Of a DNA stretch of 57,319 bases, positions 1 through 8,544 are shown piece after piece; position 1 is the stretch's first letter; each line of letters begins with the position of its first letter. Source of the DNA: Anaerolineales bacterium UBA5195 (GTDB taxonomy: Bacteria > Chloroflexota > Anaerolineae > Anaerolineales > Villigracilaceae); the NCBI GenBank assembly GCA_002412925.1, contig DHVZ01000082.1, positions 1 through 57,319 of the forward strand, read 5' to 3'. The notes beneath the pieces were generated by a model, which had not been told where the DNA came from, made no database searches, and saw only the letters and a list, made by a program, of their open reading frames with translations. Made by a program: the position numbers and the translations under genes.

Positions 1-73
1 TTTTTCGACAGTTTCAACGGCTGGCATGAGACTCCCGGGCCGATTTCGCTGTTCGCGACACCCGCTGCCCTGC

Positions 74-835
74 TTAAGTCAGCGCCTGCCAGATCGTTCG
101 TAAGCTGAGGAGGATAATAACCGCGCCAACCAGGATCATCAAGAATTTGACGGGGATTTTCCGCGTGGCTAAAGCTGCCAGCGGCGCGGCGATCACGCCC
201 CCGAGCAACAGACCGAGGATAATTTGCCAGTATTCGACAAAGCTGAGTGCGATGATAAACGTAACTGATTGGGCGAAAGTGACAAAGAATTCAGTGAAAT
301 TGACCGAACCAATCGTGACCCTCGGGTGATTCCCGCGCGCGACGAGTGTTGTCGTGACGATTGGCCCCCAACCTCCGCCACCGATCGCATCAAAAAAACC
401 GCCGACGAGACCGAGCAAGCCGATGTGTTTGGGTTCCTGGAGGGGCTGTTTGGGGCTAAATGCCTTGACCAGGATGACGATACCCATGATCAGCAAGTAA
501 GCAGAGACAAAAGGTTTGATCAGGTCGCCGTTGAGGTTGACCAGCAGGTAGGCGCCGGTGATCCCACCTACCACGCCGGGAATTAGCAATTTTTTGACCA
601 GCCCAGTATCAATATTCCTGAGCCTCCAGTGGGCCAAACCGGAAACAGCCGTGGTAAAGATTTCAGACATGTGAACGCTGGCGCTGGCAGCCGCCGGGGG
701 AATACCCAGGCTGAGCAGGAAAGTGGTCGAACTGACCCCATAGGCCATACCAAGCGCGCCGTCGATCAACTGCGCAAAAAAACCAACCAGCATAAACTTC
801 AAGATCGTGAAAATAATTTCCAGGTCCATACGCAT
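74..835 (-). CDS. TauE/SafE family membrane permease (copy 1)
   Basis: A 253-residue integral membrane protein of the TauE/SafE (DUF81) family, whose members export or take up sulfite, sulfoacetate and other small organic or sulfur anions. Hydrophobic helices fill the chain, with the two half-repeats typical of the family (GALGMAYG near the N-terminus, GGGGWGPIVT in the middle). GGAGACA precedes the ATG. It is the last gene of the Rrf2-tauE-pstSCAB-tauE run and is very similar, at protein and DNA level, to the permease at 4700-5455, so the pair looks like a duplication that now brackets the ABC importer. Family assignment is firm; substrate is unknown. Confidence 0.85.
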   Translation of the reverse strand: MRMDLEIIFTILKFMLVGFFAQLIDGALGMAYGVSSTTFLLSLGIPPAAASASVHMSEIFTTAVSGLAHWRLRNIDTGLVKKLLIPGVVGGITGAYLLVNLNGDLIKPFVSAYLLIMGIVILVKAFSPKQPLQEPKHIGLLGLVGGFFDAIGGGGWGPIVTTTLVARGNHPRVTIGSVNFTEFFVTFAQSVTFIIALSFVEYWQIILGLLLGGVIAAPLAALATRKIPVKFLMILVGAVIILLSLRTIWQALT

Positions 836-910
836 TGTCTCCGTTTTGGTCGTAGTTATGTAATTTTAACGAAATTTTTAAACGATAAGTAATTCACGAA
901 AGTTGGGAGA

Positions 911-1666
911 TTAAAAAAGCCCCTCGAGATACTGTCGTGTCCGTTCCTGTTTGGGTTCGTTGAAAACTTCATGCGCTGGACCGGCCTCCACCACTTCGCC
1001 CAGATACATAAAAATGACGTGGTCTGCCAAACGTTTGGCCTGGCGCAGAGTGTGAGTAACGATGACCGTGGTGTACTGGCTTTTGAGTTCGAGCAGTTTC
1101 TTTTCGATATGCTGCGATGAGATCGGGTCAAGCGCAGAGGTCGGTTCGTCGCCCAGGATGATCTCCGGCTCGACAGCCAAACCCCGCGCAAGACACAACC
1201 TTTGTTGCTGACCTATCGAGAGACTCGTGGCCGGATCGTGCATCCGTTTTTTGACTTCATCCCATAGCCCGGCAAGTTCAAGATAGTGCCGAACCGCATC
1301 TTTGTATCCGCGCCGGTCCTTTTTCATCTGGTGAATGTTCATCCCGTAGGCAACATTCTCGTAAATGGACATTGGCAACGGCGATGGTCGCTGGGCCAGG
1401 AGGCCAACCCGTTTGCGTACTTCGGTTACGTCAATATCACTCGCATAAATATTTTCGCCATCCACCAACACTTCACCGGTCAGACGGGTATTGTCGTTTA
1501 ATTCAAAAAAACGATTGAAGGTCTTTAGCAGGGTAGTTTTGCCACAGCCCGAAGGCCCCATGATGACGGTGATTTGCTGGCGAGGGATTTCTATGTTGAT
1601 GTCTTTGAGCGCCTGCTGACCGCTGTACCATGCGTTTAGGTTGCGAACTTGAATATGAGGGGTCAT
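911..1666 (-). CDS. pstB: Phosphate-type ABC transporter ATP-binding protein
   Basis: ATPase subunit of a Pst-type anion importer, 251 residues, the usual PstB length. Walker A GPSGCGKTT lies at about residues 37-45, the signature is LSIGQQQR (usual form LSGGQQQR), and Walker B is followed by the D-loop in DEPTSALD. It would couple ATP hydrolysis to the PstC/PstA channel encoded just upstream. AGGAAAATCTA precedes the ATG. The 37-bp gap to pstA indicates one operon. No phoU follows, although phoU commonly closes a pst operon. The Ile in the signature motif is a mild departure from consensus. Confidence 0.9.
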   Translation of the reverse strand: MTPHIQVRNLNAWYSGQQALKDINIEIPRQQITVIMGPSGCGKTTLLKTFNRFFELNDNTRLTGEVLVDGENIYASDIDVTEVRKRVGLLAQRPSPLPMSIYENVAYGMNIHQMKKDRRGYKDAVRHYLELAGLWDEVKKRMHDPATSLSIGQQQRLCLARGLAVEPEIILGDEPTSALDPISSQHIEKKLLELKSQYTTVIVTHTLRQAKRLADHVIFMYLGEVVEAGPAHEVFNEPKQERTRQYLEGLF

Positions 1667-1703
1667 TAGATTTTCCTATTATGGCACGAATTGGCAATTC
1701 GCG

Positions 1704-2564
1704 TTACTTGATGGTATGGCGTCCAACGCGGCTTGAAAGCCAGCGTGAGCCGAGGCTGATGACCAGCACAATGATGGTCAGGATCAAGGCCGAGGCGTAG
1801 GCGCGCTGCTGCACTTCAGGGAAAGGTGTACCCAATTGGAAGAAAACCGCCAGGGGCAGGGAGGCGGCGGGACTCATCAGCGAGGACGGAATCCGATCGG
1901 TGTAACCGGCGGTGAACAGGACTGAGGCCGCATCGCCGATCCCGCGCCCGAAGGCCAGCAGAATGGCGCTGACAATCCCCGGCATCATCTGGCGGACGAC
2001 AACCCGAGTGGCGACTTCCAGTTTGGTGGAACCCAGTGCCAGGGCGGCCTGTTCCAGATCCCGCGGCATGCGGCGGATGACTTCATCCATGGCGCGGGTC
2101 ATGATCGGCAACTGCAACAACGCCAGAACAATGATACCGCCCAGCAGCGAGGCGCGCATCCCCAGGGCAAGCATGATGGTAAACCCGAACGCGCCATAAA
2201 CAATCGAGGGAATGCCCCACAAGACATCCAGCGAAAGCCGCACCCAATTTCCCCAGCGCGATTCGCCCAGGTAGGTTTCAAGATAAAGCGCCAGCGGCAG
2301 GCTGAAGAGGAGCGCAATGATTGTGCCACCGCCAGCCATGTAAAGCGAGCCGATGATGGCATTCAGAATGCCACCTTCCTTGCCGAGATAAAAGCCGCCT
2401 TTGGGAGTCTGGCTAATCATGTCCCAGGTCAGGGCGGGCAGGCCTTTCGAGACAACCGTCCACAGAATCAGGCCGAGGCTGCCGATGACCAGCGCGAAAG
2501 AAAAGTACATCAGAATTTTGGCGATAAACTCGCCAATATGTCGTCGTTGCCAGCGGAATTTCAT
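1704..2564 (-). CDS. pstA: Phosphate-type ABC transporter permease PstA
   Basis: Inner-membrane permease subunit, 286 residues, with about six hydrophobic helices and the EAA loop region (LEQAALALGSTKLEVA) that contacts the ATPase. It pairs with PstC to form the translocation channel. The start codon overlaps the pstC stop by 4 bases (ATGA), so translation is probably coupled. Family assignment as PstA follows from order (S-C-A-B) and from the GIPSIVYGAFG segment typical of the family. As with the whole system, phosphate is the default substrate but is not proven here. Confidence 0.88.
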   Translation of the reverse strand: MKFRWQRRHIGEFIAKILMYFSFALVIGSLGLILWTVVSKGLPALTWDMISQTPKGGFYLGKEGGILNAIIGSLYMAGGGTIIALLFSLPLALYLETYLGESRWGNWVRLSLDVLWGIPSIVYGAFGFTIMLALGMRASLLGGIIVLALLQLPIMTRAMDEVIRRMPRDLEQAALALGSTKLEVATRVVVRQMMPGIVSAILLAFGRGIGDAASVLFTAGYTDRIPSSLMSPAASLPLAVFFQLGTPFPEVQQRAYASALILTIIVLVISLGSRWLSSRVGRHTIK

Positions 2565-3502
2565 ACCCAGTTCCTCCCCAACATGCGCTGCAAAACCAAC
2601 GTGGACGCAATGTTGAAGATCAGGACAATCACCAGCAGAATCAGCGCCGCGCCGAGCAAGGCGGCGTCGTAGAGCGGGATGGACATCATCTCACCGTAGT
2701 TGTTGGCAATCAGGGCCGGGAGCGGGTAGGCGGGGTCAAAAATAGAAGTGGGCAGGTTGGGAACGTTGCCGACCACCATCAGCACGGCCATCGTCTCGCC
2801 GAAGGCGCGCGAGGTGCCAAGCACCACGCCCGCAATCATCCCCGGCAGGGTCTGGCGAAAGATGATATAGCGCACGGTTTGCCAGCGGGTCGCTCCAATT
2901 CCCAGTGAGCCCAGCCGCCAATCCTGCGGAGCGGTCATCAGCACTTCATAGATGACTGAAACAATGAAAGGCACGATCATGACCGCCAGCACGATCCCGC
3001 CCGAAAGAATGCTGTAACCGGTCGGTTGGTTCGAGGCAAACAGCGGTATCCAGCCAAGTTGCTCACTCAAGAACGGACGCAAAACATCCCCGACGAAGGG
3101 CACGATCACGATTACGCCCCAGACGCCATATACGACTGAGGGGATGGCTGCCAGCACATCCAGCAGCGGTTTGAGAATGGTGCGGGTGGCCGGTTTTGCG
3201 TACTCAGCCAGGTAAATGGCGGTCAAGATACAGGGTGGGACAGCCAGGATCACGCCCACGGCAGTGACCCAAAAAGTACCGGCGATGAATGGCAGGAATC
3301 CAAACTGGCCTTTCATCGGACGCCAGACGGTGCCGGAGAGCAATTCCCAGAGTGAGTATTGCTCCAGGATCGGCCAGGAACGCGCCACCAGCGCCAGCGT
3401 AACAGCAATGATCAGCGCCAGCGGCAGGAGCGAAATCACGAAAATTGTCCTGCTGGTTAGTTTTTCCTGCCTTTTGCGCAAGAGAAGGGTAGATGTATTC
3501 AT
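2561..3502 (-). CDS. pstC: Phosphate-type ABC transporter permease PstC
   Basis: Permease subunit of the Pst-type importer, about 313 residues from the ATG chosen here; an in-frame TTG 30 bases upstream (3532) would add ten residues but I prefer the ATG. Several hydrophobic helices and the PstC-type segments AAIPSVVYGVWG and LGTSRAFGETMAV are visible. The C-terminus overlaps pstA by 4 bases. It is preceded by pstS with a gap of about 60 bp, completing the S-C-A-B order on the minus strand. Confidence 0.88.
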   Translation of the reverse strand: MNTSTLLLRKRQEKLTSRTIFVISLLPLALIIAVTLALVARSWPILEQYSLWELLSGTVWRPMKGQFGFLPFIAGTFWVTAVGVILAVPPCILTAIYLAEYAKPATRTILKPLLDVLAAIPSVVYGVWGVIVIVPFVGDVLRPFLSEQLGWIPLFASNQPTGYSILSGGIVLAVMIVPFIVSVIYEVLMTAPQDWRLGSLGIGATRWQTVRYIIFRQTLPGMIAGVVLGTSRAFGETMAVLMVVGNVPNLPTSIFDPAYPLPALIANNYGEMMSIPLYDAALLGAALILLVIVLIFNIASTLVLQRMLGRNWV

Positions 3503-3563
3503 GATCGACTCTGAAACGGAGATGGCATTCAATTTTCCATGTATGCCATCTCCATTCTCATCC

Positions 3564-4559
3564 TTATTTCACTTTCCCAATCGATTCGTTCAACTGTTCT
3601 GGCGTCAATTGAACATACCCGGCTTCGCCGACAAAAGCCTGGCCGTCCGTCAAAATCCATAGGATGAAGGTCTGCATCAGGCCGCCTGGCTTGCCTTTGG
3701 TGACCACATTCAACGGGCGCGCCGGGGGCGAGGGATACTTGCCGCTGGCAACCACCTGAATGGCCTCAGGCATGGTCTCGATACGTTCGGTATCATCTGC
3801 CTGCCCGTTTTTATTCAGGTCGATTGGAACAATAACCGCGCCGCTGACAGGGTTGCCTGAAGCCAGTTCAAAAGCATAACCCAGGTTGTTATAGCCAATG
3901 CCGAGCGGATCTTTCAACACAGCTTCGAGCAGGCCAGGGTCAGCATTCACTCCAATGCCAAACAGGTCTTCCTGCTTTTTATCGCCGGTAAACTTGGCCC
4001 ACATTTCAGCCGCACCACAAGCATCTGAACGGGTGTAGACATGAATTTCGTCGGTAATTTCAGGTTTGCCAACCACCTGTCCCCAGGTGGTCATTTCGCC
4101 TGTGATATAGATTTTGATGAAGCTTTCCTGACTGATACCCTTGGCCAGCAAATCGGCAATGACCGGGTTGTTGGCATTCACGACCGGGAAGACAGCATCC
4201 TTGGTCACGGCCACGCCATACGCGCCCTGGGCTTCTTCTTCGGGTTTGATCCCGCGCGAGACCATTCCAATATCCACCGCGCCGGAGACGGCATCCGTCA
4301 TGCCTTTGCCAGCGCCACCTGCCGAAATATCAAATTGCACATCGGGATGCAGTTTCTGAAATTCTTCAGCCCAGCGTGTCATCATCGGGTAGAGAGCAAA
4401 GGCGCCAGAAATGGCAAGGGTGCCTTTGAGCGATTCGGCAGACTGGGCTTCCGCCGCAGCAGAGGCAGGCTCAGGAGCGGTTGTGGTGGCTCCGCAGGCA
4501 CTCAAAAGCAAAGAAAACATCACGAGCTTCGAAACAAAAAACAGGGTAGATTTTCGCAT
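3564..4559 (-). CDS. pstS: PstS-like substrate-binding lipoprotein with an altered ligand motif
   Basis: Periplasmic-type solute-binding lipoprotein of 331 residues. A signal peptide ends in a lipobox (LLSAC, Cys22). The PstS fold is suggested by the SGAFALYPMMTRWAEEF and SAGGAGKGMTDAVSGAVDIG segments. Classical PstS binds phosphate with an R-x-D-x-S-G-T-type loop; here the matching place reads YTRSDACGAAE, so the usual SGTT residues are replaced. GGAGAAAAATA precedes the ATG. The first gene after a plausible promoter at 4595-4623. It may bind phosphate in a variant manner or another oxyanion; the flanking TauE permeases and an Rrf2 regulator leave that open. Confidence 0.8.
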   Translation of the reverse strand: MRKSTLFFVSKLVMFSLLLSACGATTTAPEPASAAAEAQSAESLKGTLAISGAFALYPMMTRWAEEFQKLHPDVQFDISAGGAGKGMTDAVSGAVDIGMVSRGIKPEEEAQGAYGVAVTKDAVFPVVNANNPVIADLLAKGISQESFIKIYITGEMTTWGQVVGKPEITDEIHVYTRSDACGAAEMWAKFTGDKKQEDLFGIGVNADPGLLEAVLKDPLGIGYNNLGYAFELASGNPVSGAVIVPIDLNKNGQADDTERIETMPEAIQVVASGKYPSPPARPLNVVTKGKPGGLMQTFILWILTDGQAFVGEAGYVQLTPEQLNESIGKVK

Positions 4560-4594
4560 TATTTTTCTCCAATTTGGTTGATTATTCTATAAAG

Positions 4595-4623
4595 TCTATA
4601 GTAATAATAGGCTTTATTAGCAA
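4595..4623 (-). promoter_or_regulatory. Probable promoter of the pstSCAB operon
   Basis: On the minus strand TTGCTA (-35, 4618-4623) and TATAGA (-10, 4595-4600) are separated by 17 bp, about 35 bp before the pstS start. The stretch also holds the imperfect inverted repeat AAGTCTAT...ATAGGCTT. No clear Pho box was recognised. Confidence 0.45.
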
Positions 4624-4699
4624 GAAAATTAGCCCTTTCCGGCTGTTACTTCGGCTTCGAGGGCGGCTGTTTAGTTCGCCAGTTTCAGTTGCGACAACG

Positions 4700-5455
4700 T
4701 CAGCCCAAACTGAGCGTGCGCAGACTCAAAAAGATAATAACGATCCCGACCATGATCATCAAGATTTTTATCGGAATTTTTCGAGTGGCCAGGGCGGCGA
4801 GCGGAGCAGCGATCACGCCCCCGAGCAGCAGGCCAAGGATGATTTGCCAGTATTCGCCAAAGCTGAGCGAAAGAACAAAGGCCACCGATTGGGCAAAGGA
4901 GACGAAAAATTCGGTGAAGTTGACCGAACCAATCGCAACCCTGGGGTGATTGCCGCGCGCCACGAGTGTGGTCGTGACAATCGGCCCCCACCCGCCCCCA
5001 CCAATCGAGTCGAAAAATCCACCAATGAAGCCCAACGGGCGGATATGTTTCGGCTCCCGCAAGGGTTGTTTCGGTCCAAAAGCTTTGACCAGGATGACAG
5101 CACCCATGACGAGCAAATAGGCCGAAACAAAAGGTTTAATCAGGCTGCTATCGATGTTCACCAGCAAGAAAGCGCCGACGATACCGCCGACCACTCCTGG
5201 GATGAGTAACTTTTTCACCAGGCCGGTATCGATATTTCGCAATTTCCAATGCGCCAAACCAGAAACCGCTGTGGTGAAAATCTTGGCCATGTGGACGCTG
5301 GCGCTGGCCGCCGCCGGGGAAATGCCCATGCTGAGCAGGAAAGTTGTCGAACTGACACCGTAGGCCATCCCAATGGCGCCATCGATCAATTGCGCAAAGA
5401 ACCCAACCAGCATAAATTGAAGAATGGTAATCAGGCTCGCCAGATCCATGCGCAT
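4700..5455 (-). CDS. TauE/SafE family membrane permease (copy 2)
   Basis: A 251-residue TauE/SafE permease, nearly the same sequence as the one at 74-835 over its whole length (same GAIGMAYG and GGGGWGPIVT motifs, same conserved Ala/Arg-rich start). GGAGAAC precedes the ATG. It lies between the Rrf2 regulator and pstS, all on the minus strand. In other bacteria TauE-type exporters are often co-regulated with sulfur metabolism by Rrf2-family factors such as CymR, so a sulfur oxyanion is a reasonable guess for the substrate. Family certain, substrate unknown. Confidence 0.85.
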   Translation of the reverse strand: MRMDLASLITILQFMLVGFFAQLIDGAIGMAYGVSSTTFLLSMGISPAAASASVHMAKIFTTAVSGLAHWKLRNIDTGLVKKLLIPGVVGGIVGAFLLVNIDSSLIKPFVSAYLLVMGAVILVKAFGPKQPLREPKHIRPLGFIGGFFDSIGGGGWGPIVTTTLVARGNHPRVAIGSVNFTEFFVSFAQSVAFVLSLSFGEYWQIILGLLLGGVIAAPLAALATRKIPIKILMIMVGIVIIFLSLRTLSLG

Positions 5456-5565
5456 GTTCTCCGGAGTTGAAACAGGGAATGAAATTAAGAACTTTTCGGT
5501 TAATGCAGCGCAGCAATGAACTTCCCAGCTCAGAAAATACGCCCGGACGAAGGCATTATTAAACC

Positions 5566-6030
5566 TCAGCGAGCGGTTTTTCCGAGCATTTGACGCACGG
5601 AGTCTTGACGTTTGGTAACATCGGCCAGGCTGGTCTGATCAAGGATTTCACTGATGGCATTCCGCACATCGCCCATCACCAACCGCAGGCCGCAGGTTTC
5701 TTCATCGGGACAGCCACAAGCCTCATAGGACATCTGGCTGACACATTTTATCGGAGCCAGGGGGCCATCCAAAATGCGAAAAATTTGTCCCAGGGTGATT
5801 TCGCTGGGCGGCTTGGCCAGGTAATACCCACCGCCGACACCCATTTTGCTGTGCAGCAAACCGGCATTTTTGAGAGTAAGCAGGATTTGCTCCAGAAACT
5901 TGGACGGGATTTTCTCACGCTCAGAAATTTCCTTGATCTGCACCACAGGCAGCGGGGCGCCCGGCTGGGGGGTACCCGCCAGGTAAATCATAGCCCTGAA
6001 ACCATATTCGCCGCGTTTGGAAAGCCGCAT
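5566..6030 (-). CDS. Rrf2 family transcriptional regulator, probable Fe-S sensor
   Basis: DNA-binding regulator of about 154 residues with the Rrf2 winged helix (MRLSKRGEYGFRAMIYLA at the start, then KIPSKFLEQILLTLKNAGL as recognition region and VGGGYYLAKPP in the wing). The C-terminal half has four cysteines (KCV, ACGC, ETCG) in the spacing region where IscR and NsrR hold a 2Fe-2S or 4Fe-4S cluster, so it may sense Fe-S status, oxygen or NO. AAGG lies 5-6 bases before the ATG at 6030; an ATG 18 bases upstream is possible. It is followed by the tauE-pst-tauE genes in the same direction, so these are its probable targets. Confidence 0.85.
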   Translation of the reverse strand: MRLSKRGEYGFRAMIYLAGTPQPGAPLPVVQIKEISEREKIPSKFLEQILLTLKNAGLLHSKMGVGGGYYLAKPPSEITLGQIFRILDGPLAPIKCVSQMSYEACGCPDEETCGLRLVMGDVRNAISEILDQTSLADVTKRQDSVRQMLGKTAR

Positions 6031-6050
6031 AGTAACCTTTTCGATCATCC

Positions 6051-6096
6051 AGATAGTCTACTAAAACCATAGACCTTATTGCCCTAGTCTACCAAG
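6051..6096 (-). promoter_or_regulatory. Repeated TAGACT-type half sites upstream of the Rrf2 gene
   Basis: The minus strand upstream of the Rrf2 gene carries GTAGACTA twice (around 6054-6062 and 6085-6093) with GGTCTATGG between; GTCTA and TAGAC form an inverted pair around 6056-6074. A related TATAGACT lies over the pstS -10 box. This could be the regulator's own binding site; it is inferred from position only. Confidence 0.3.
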
Positions 6097-6231
6097 CCTG
6101 GCGGAATTTGTCAATATTCAACTATTGAATTTCAATGACTGAATATTGATCGAGATGATCAAACCTCCCCGACCACTTCAAAACGAGCCACCCTTGAAAG
6201 ACTGTGAACCTCAACCACCTATGACACAAAT

Positions 6232-6281
6232 CAAGGAAGATGAAAGGGCAAGAGGTTGCTCTTGCCCTTTCATCTTCCTTG
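6232..6281. terminator. Perfect 23-bp hairpin after the DUF2089 operon
   Basis: A 23-bp perfect inverted repeat with a 4-nt loop (GTTG) spans these bases. It lies about 30 bp beyond the stop of the last gene of the minus-strand operon at 6311-8924 and before the Rrf2 promoter. No U-run follows on either strand, so it may be a pause or processing hairpin or mRNA-end protector rather than a standard terminator. The rest of 6097-6310 holds no recognisable gene. Confidence 0.6.
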
Positions 6282-6310
6282 TTCAAATGAAACACGCCCA
6301 GCTTGGTAAA

Positions 6311-6694
6311 CTACTCTACAAAAATTTCCACGTGTTCACCATCTTTTTCATCGACGACATCCACGATCTTGCCGGTCATGCCCGAGCGCAGGGCTTCCAT
6401 GATGGTCGGCATGTCCACGCCTTCCACTTCTGGGGCAAAATGCGCACCAATTTTCATGCCCGATTCGATCAAAGCCAGCGGAATTTGTACTGTGGCTTTC
6501 GAACGGCCAGTAGCCACGTCGGTTACGCGCACGCGCAACCAGCGGGCGGCTCCCGATGCGCGGGGCGGCATGGGCGGGTTGGACCCACGGCGATTCTCAC
6601 TCAACGCGGAAAGCAATTTCGCGCCCTCCTCGGCGCTGATCTTGCCTTCCTCGATCATCTTCAAAATCCGCATTCTCTCTTCAGCAGTCGCCAT
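6311..6694 (-). CDS. Small protein with N-terminal SHOCT/LiaX-like helical motif
   Basis: A 127-residue soluble protein. Residues 1-33 carry the helical motif EERMRILKMIEEGKISAEEGAKLL shared with its three upstream neighbours; the remaining ~90 residues form a mixed domain of unknown function with the phrase RVRVTDVATGRSKATVQIPL. AGGAGG lies 7 bases before the ATG. Last gene of a four-gene operon with gaps or overlaps of under 12 bp. The motif resembles the N-terminal domain of LiaX/YvlB-type envelope-stress proteins. Function not known. Confidence 0.75.
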   Translation of the reverse strand: MATAEERMRILKMIEEGKISAEEGAKLLSALSENRRGSNPPMPPRASGAARWLRVRVTDVATGRSKATVQIPLALIESGMKIGAHFAPEVEGVDMPTIMEALRSGMTGKIVDVVDEKDGEHVEIFVE

Positions 6695-6705
6695 GACAAA
6701 CCTCC

Positions 6706-7347
6706 TTACCCAATATAGACCTGCACATGCTCACCATCTTCATTCACATCCACCATCAAAGGTTCTGTCGATTTGGTGCTTTCGAAAACCGCGCGCATCA
6801 CATCATCGACTGCGCCGCGCTCGTGTTCATGGATTTTCCCTTTGGCAAACATCATCAACCAACTGACCAGCGAAAGCGGGAAAGCGATCACAATCCGCTG
6901 CGGGGTTTCGCCAGGCTTCTGCTTGACGTTAACGTAAATCCAGCGCGAGGTGCGGCTGGAGAAAGCCACTGCAACCACCAGGACGCCCAGCAGGAAGGGC
7001 AGCCAGGCGCAGTAGAACCAGAAACCGAAGCCAGAGGCTTGCAGCGAGGCATACATCCAATAGGCCCCAGCCACCGTAATTGCAACGCCGATCCAGAGCG
7101 GGATGGTCCACAGACTTCGGAAACGGTTGACTTTGCGGTCGAACTCGGGATCAGTCTTCTTTTCATCTTCGGCCTCGCCGCCTGGTTCCGTAATAAAGGA
7201 AGGAATCTCATCCCCGGCGGGAAGTTCGGGCACACTCTCATCTTCCGGTTCATCGCCCAGGGCCTGCATCAACGTCAAACCTTGTTCAGCGGTGATTTTG
7301 CCGTCTTCGATCATTTTCAAGATTTGCTGGCGTTCACTGTCAGTCAT
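6706..7347 (-). CDS. Membrane protein with N-terminal SHOCT/LiaX-like helical motif
   Basis: 213 residues. The first ~32 residues (ERQQILKMIEDGKITAEQGL) repeat the motif seen in the neighbouring genes, an acidic linker follows (to about residue 75), then two hydrophobic helices around residues 85-130, then a C-terminal domain ending in VDVNEDGEHVQVYIG, which echoes VDEKDGEHVEIFVE at the end of the next protein. So the last two genes of the operon are related in both their ends, one soluble and one membrane-anchored. AAGGTG precedes the ATG. Function unknown; an envelope-stress or signalling role is inferred from the cluster. Confidence 0.75.
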   Translation of the reverse strand: MTDSERQQILKMIEDGKITAEQGLTLMQALGDEPEDESVPELPAGDEIPSFITEPGGEAEDEKKTDPEFDRKVNRFRSLWTIPLWIGVAITVAGAYWMYASLQASGFGFWFYCAWLPFLLGVLVVAVAFSSRTSRWIYVNVKQKPGETPQRIVIAFPLSLVSWLMMFAKGKIHEHERGAVDDVMRAVFESTKSTEPLMVDVNEDGEHVQVYIG

Positions 7348-7356
7348 CTTGGCACC

Positions 7357-8544
7357 TTACTTTCCATCCAGCGCCGCAAGCAGTTTCTCGGCATCCTGGA
7401 GCGAAATTTTCTTCTCTTGCAGCATCTTCAAGATTGTCAAGCGCTCTTCATCGGTCACCGGCTCGGCTGGCGGGCGCGGTGGGATGGGTGGGACCGGCGG
7501 CGCACCGGGGCGGTCAAACCCGACTCCGAAGCGCCCCACCTTGATACCCATATGCATCGAACGGCGTTCCGCCGAGCGCATTTTTTCTTCAGCGCGGCGC
7601 ATGGCGGCATCCACCCGGCGCTGGACGTGGCCGCTCTGCTCCTGGGCGCGCATGGATGATTCCAGGGCGCGGCGGGTGGCTTCTTCGACTCGGCGCGAAA
7701 TGCGTTCATGCAGTTCAGATGAAAGACCGGGGAATTCACCCGGCGCAAACGGGCCGTCGCGCCCCAGCGGGTCGAACTCGGCCACATTATCCCACTCTTC
7801 ATCGCGGCTGGTGACAATGACTTCGGAACCAGCCAGCGCCCTGATCTTGGCCCCGCCGGAACCCATCAACACCTGGCGGGACATCCCCACCTGCACCGGT
7901 TCGACACCCGGCAAATCCACGCGGATCGACTCGTCATCGCAGCCCTGCAGTTCGAGTTCCACGTTCGCCTTGGCAGGCAGGCGCAGCAACACATCGCTGC
8001 CAGCCTGAAGATTGACGTCCGTGCCGGGCAGCGGGTGAAGATACAAGGCCGCATCCGAGCCAACCTGGGCCTTCACATTTCCTTCCGCGCCGCGTAAGTA
8101 CAGGTCCGCGCCAACGATGATCTCCACATCGCCTTTGATCTCGTGCAGGGAGGCATCCCCGCCCACCGAATTGGCCTGGAAACTGCCGGCACACCCGCGC
8201 ATGGACAAATCGCCGCCCACAGAGACAATCCGCACAGCGCCCACGTTGCGCATCTGCAAATCGCCGCCGACATTCGTGACTTCAACACTGCCCGCCAGTG
8301 CGCGAAGATCGGCATCACCGCCCACATTCAAAATCCGCACCGCGGCCTCGCGGGCCACATACAAGATCAGGTCGCCGTCACTGCTGGCATGGATGGTTTC
8401 GCCATCCCCCGTCATTTCCAACTTATTATCATCGGTTTTGGCGGTCACTTCGGCGCGTTCCCAGCCCACAATTTGCAAGTCGCCGCCCACGTTTTCCACG
8501 CTGACGGTGACCGGGCCGTTCACGGGAAGCGTATTTTGTCTCAT
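7357..8544 (-). CDS. DUF4097-like beta-solenoid protein with C-terminal SHOCT/LiaX-like motif
   Basis: 395 residues. The N-terminal ~210 residues consist of short repeats (VENVGGDLQIVGW, VTNVGGDLQMRNVG, IVSVGGDLSMRGCAG) typical of DUF4097 putative adhesin beta-solenoids. A charged helical stretch rich in Arg and Glu covers about residues 260-340. The C-terminal ~30 residues (DEERLTILKMLQEKKISLQDAEKLL) are the shared helical motif. GGAGGAAGT precedes the ATG, and the start overlaps the stop of the DUF2089 gene by 4 bases. LiaX/YvlB proteins of Bacillota combine the same two modules, in the opposite order, and act in cell-envelope stress. Confidence 0.8.
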   Translation of the reverse strand: MRQNTLPVNGPVTVSVENVGGDLQIVGWERAEVTAKTDDNKLEMTGDGETIHASSDGDLILYVAREAAVRILNVGGDADLRALAGSVEVTNVGGDLQMRNVGAVRIVSVGGDLSMRGCAGSFQANSVGGDASLHEIKGDVEIIVGADLYLRGAEGNVKAQVGSDAALYLHPLPGTDVNLQAGSDVLLRLPAKANVELELQGCDDESIRVDLPGVEPVQVGMSRQVLMGSGGAKIRALAGSEVIVTSRDEEWDNVAEFDPLGRDGPFAPGEFPGLSSELHERISRRVEEATRRALESSMRAQEQSGHVQRRVDAAMRRAEEKMRSAERRSMHMGIKVGRFGVGFDRPGAPPVPPIPPRPPAEPVTDEERLTILKMLQEKKISLQDAEKLLAALDGK

